Assembly (NCBI GenBank): GCA_014523495.1
Contig: JAATVM010000171.1
Span: 1-15,156 of the forward strand
Source of the DNA: Nitrososphaerales archaeon TH1920
GTDB lineage: Archaea > Thermoproteota > Nitrososphaeria > Nitrososphaerales > Nitrososphaeraceae
Direction of reading: 5' to 3'
Length of the DNA stretch: 15,156 nt
In this document: one piece after another, positions 13,046-15,156 of the stretch
Position numbering within the stretch: position 1 is the first letter of the stretch
How the letters are laid out: each line of letters starts with the position of its first letter
Program-made: the position numbers and the translations under genes
Notes under the pieces: model-generated
Seen by the model: only the letters and a program-made list of their open reading frames with translations
What the model was told of the DNA's origin: nothing
Database searches by the model: none

Positions 13046-13332
13046 AATAGCTATGTTAATCTGAATTTATGTTAAATGATTAATAAAAGTGCAAGAATTC
13101 TATTTGATAGTTAAGCTCGTGTCCTATAGGCTTGATCGGATTCAAGCATTAATGCCCAAATATCCGCACTCAATTACCCTGCCATAAACTTGACTCATTC
13201 TGTAATTGCTAGCCCAGACTACAGTCTTGAACTTGAGAGTAATATACTATTTTATATTCTTACCAATAATAGGACCGGTAAGATCAATTTCTGAGCTAGT
13301 TCCTAACGCTAATCTATTTTGAATGAATGTAA

Positions 13333-15156
13333 TTATCTCAATCTAATAATTTCTCGATTATCCGGAACAATAGATCTAATCTTAAATCTAGAGAAAATGT
13401 TACTAGCTACATTTTCTGATTTCGATTTTTCACCATGATTAACCAATACTCTTTTTGGCTTTATCCTTGCAGTAAAATTCATTATCTGGTTGAAATCACT
13501 ATGACCACTGAATCCATCAATTTTTTGACTTGCGCATCTGATTGGAATGACTTTAACCTTGCCTTTTTCATCTAGCATGCTGATGTCCATTAACCCGCCA
13601 TCTATAACTCGTCGTCCTAAAGTTCCGTTTATTTGGTAGGAAACAAAAATTATGTTATTTTTCTTATCTGGTGCAATCTTCTTAAAGTATTCAACCGACG
13701 GTCCCCCTTCCAACATTCCAGAAGTAGCCATTATGACGCTTGGATTTTCGTCATTAAATACCTCCTCTCTTCTATCATATCCATTAATAACTGTAAAGTA
13801 TTCTGATTGAAATGGATTCACCCCGTTGGATACCGATTTTCTGACATCAATACCAAGATAGTGTGCATAGGACATATGCATCGCACTGGCTTCTGATATC
13901 ATTCCTTCAATAAATACTGGTGCCTCCATCAGACGTCCTTCTCTCATTTCTTTATCTATGACCAACATTATTTCTTGGGCTCTACCAACTGCAGGAACAG
14001 GAATCAATACTTTTCCGCCAGCAGATAAAGTCTTGTTGATAGCATCCGCAAATGTTTTGTAAACTACAGATTGATCTGGCATTATATCGATTGTATTTCC
14101 ATATGTACTTTCAGTTATCAAAGTCTCTACTCTAGGGTATACGGAAACAGCGCTATCCAATAGTTGTGTTCTAGCATATTTGTAATCACCGGAATACAGA
14201 ATATTATGAGTGCCAAATACATTAATATGTACTGTAGCACTACCCATTATATGTCCAGCATTGTTGAATGTTATAGTGATATCTGGCGAAATATCTGTAG
14301 GTTTCCCATAAGGTAACGTTATACAGTGTTTAATAACTTCGTTTACATCTCTTGTTTCGTATGGTAAAAACGTTCCATTGCTTTTCGATATCTTTACGGA
14401 ATCGTATTGAAGTAGTGTCATCAAAGGAAGAGTAGGTTCGGTACAGTAAACTGGACCCCTATAACCAAATTTGAATAGTGTTGGTAAGAATCCCTGATGA
14501 TCTATATGTGCATGACTTATAATTACCGCATCTAATTCATCCAGATCAAAATTAAACCAGTCTAATCGTGGATACGCTGAAATTCCTAGTGGTTCGCCAG
14601 GATTAATACCACAATCTAGCATTATCTTGCTTTCTGAAGTTACAACAATGAAACATGACCTTCCAACTTGTTTAACTCCACCCAGGCAGAAAATTACTAT
14701 TTCTTCTTTATTTCTAATTTTAGATTTAAGATCAATAATTTCTGATTTTTTTTCACTTGATTGATTGAAGAAATTTAAGTTAGAATCATTACTTTCCAAA
14801 ACCAGTGGTGGTCTGAAAACTCTTTTGCCCAATGACTGTAAGAAAAGACTTCTTTCTTTTGCAGAACTTTTTTGAGTAGAGTGAATTATGTTCATACTAC
14901 TTGATTGAATATGTGGGGAACGTAACGTATGAGCTATCCAACCAGTTGCCTGAGCGATCTCGATTACCATATCTGCATCTATTGATTCAGGATGATTTAC
15001 TTCCAGAACTACTTCGCCTGTGGCATCATCACAGAATACAGCAGAAATTGTAACGTCATTTGGTAATATCTTTATCACTGTTGATCTTGTTTCGTCTTCA
15101 GATAATCTAATTGAGGGATCAGTTCTTACAACAAACCTTTTTTTAACATTCTTTGA
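13333..15156 (-). CDS. transcription-termination ribonuclease aCPSF1 (5' end beyond window)
   Basis: aCPSF1 is the archaeal beta-CASP ribonuclease that cuts at U-rich 3' ends and terminates transcription. The frame is open right to the window edge (608 codons): GTG at 15078 is internal, because the 26 upstream codons read KRFVVRTDPSIRLSEDET, the family's KH-domain start. Order: KH region, then the metallo-beta-lactamase core with HAHIDH (14497-14514), GHIMGSATVHI and SGDYKY; then the beta-CASP insert with ESTYGN; then SGHSD and VNHGEKSK supplying the late histidines. All metal ligands seem present, so it should be active. The C-terminus ends normally at REIIRLR. Family members are about 630-650 residues, so only some tens of residues are missing. 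Confidence 0.95.
   Translation of the reverse strand, partial: SKNVKKRFVVRTDPSIRLSEDETRSTVIKILPNDVTISAVFCDDATGEVVLEVNHPESIDADMVIEIAQATGWIAHTLRSPHIQSSSMNIIHSTQKSSAKERSLFLQSLGKRVFRPPLVLESNDSNLNFFNQSSEKKSEIIDLKSKIRNKEEIVIFCLGGVKQVGRSCFIVVTSESKIMLDCGINPGEPLGISAYPRLDWFNFDLDELDAVIISHAHIDHQGFLPTLFKFGYRGPVYCTEPTLPLMTLLQYDSVKISKSNGTFLPYETRDVNEVIKHCITLPYGKPTDISPDITITFNNAGHIMGSATVHINVFGTHNILYSGDYKYARTQLLDSAVSVYPRVETLITESTYGNTIDIMPDQSVVYKTFADAINKTLSAGGKVLIPVPAVGRAQEIMLVIDKEMREGRLMEAPVFIEGMISEASAMHMSYAHYLGIDVRKSVSNGVNPFQSEYFTVINGYDRREEVFNDENPSVIMATSGMLEGGPSVEYFKKIAPDKKNNIIFVSYQINGTLGRRVIDGGLMDISMLDEKGKVKVIPIRCASQKIDGFSGHSDFNQIMNFTARIKPKRVLVNHGEKSKSENVASNIFSRFKIRSIVPDNREIIRLR

Noticed and set aside
13046..13295. 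A roughly 50-codon plus-strand open frame and a 31-codon minus-strand frame after aCPSF1
   Set aside because: Neither has an ATG, a clear promoter or any family resemblance; lengths are within what AT-rich DNA gives by chance.

Overview
The window looks like chromosomal DNA of an ammonia-oxidising thaumarchaeon (Nitrososphaerota). The base composition is AT-rich, roughly one third G+C by eye, which would fit a Nitrosocosmicus-like lineage better than GC-richer Nitrososphaera; that genus-level guess is inference. Archaeal markers are eL13- and eS8-type ribosomal proteins (L13e, S8e), the hypusine-containing factor aIF5A, the termination ribonuclease aCPSF1 with its KH start, UPF0147, the archaeal early shikimate enzymes (ADH synthase and type II dehydroquinate synthase), a PII protein lacking the uridylylated tyrosine, and an elongator tRNA-Met without an encoded CCA. 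Most genes have a TATA-like box centred about 26-32 nt before the start codon, which is the leaderless-transcript arrangement, and seven genes start with TTG.

Layout. 1-312: start of a TSPPY-type DNA methyltransferase running off the left edge (-). 313-959: gene-poor, holding a possible eroded ORF. 960-2802: overlapping aroA'-aroB' pair (-). 2992-3339: PII (-). 3551-3721: doubtful small membrane ORF (+). 3744-4382: secreted, sequon-rich protein with a 27-bp triplicate repeat (-). 4817-5449: two CBS domains plus a C2H2 finger (-). 5572-5841: L13e (-). 6028-6102: tRNA-Met(CAT) (+). 6178-6813: DedA membrane protein (+). 6936-7451: YfcE/MJ0936-type phosphodiesterase (+). 7522-7914: aIF5A (-). 7972-8577: unrecognised protein (-). 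8681-9550: family 2 glycosyltransferase (-). 9680-10603: divergent HemB-like protein (+). 10651-12324: scpA-scpB followed by S8e (-). 12470-12757: UPF0147 (+). 12775-12918: a 47-residue putative zinc protein (-). 13333-15156: aCPSF1, whose 5' end lies beyond the right edge (-).

How the genes fit together. Most of the window is housekeeping: aromatic amino acid precursors, nitrogen/energy signalling, translation, chromosome condensation by SMC-ScpAB, and transcription termination. Accessory parts are the methyltransferase edge with its decayed flank, the secreted repeat protein, and the glycosyltransferase/HemB-like divergent pair with the orphan protein. The most interesting items are the HemB-like protein, which keeps both Schiff-base lysines and the three zinc cysteines but has lost its N-terminal arm and a substrate tyrosine; the CBS-zinc-finger fusion; the small zinc protein found by reading the minus strand; and the regular leaderless/TTG architecture. 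I saw no CRISPR array, intact insertion sequence, prophage or obvious new defence system.
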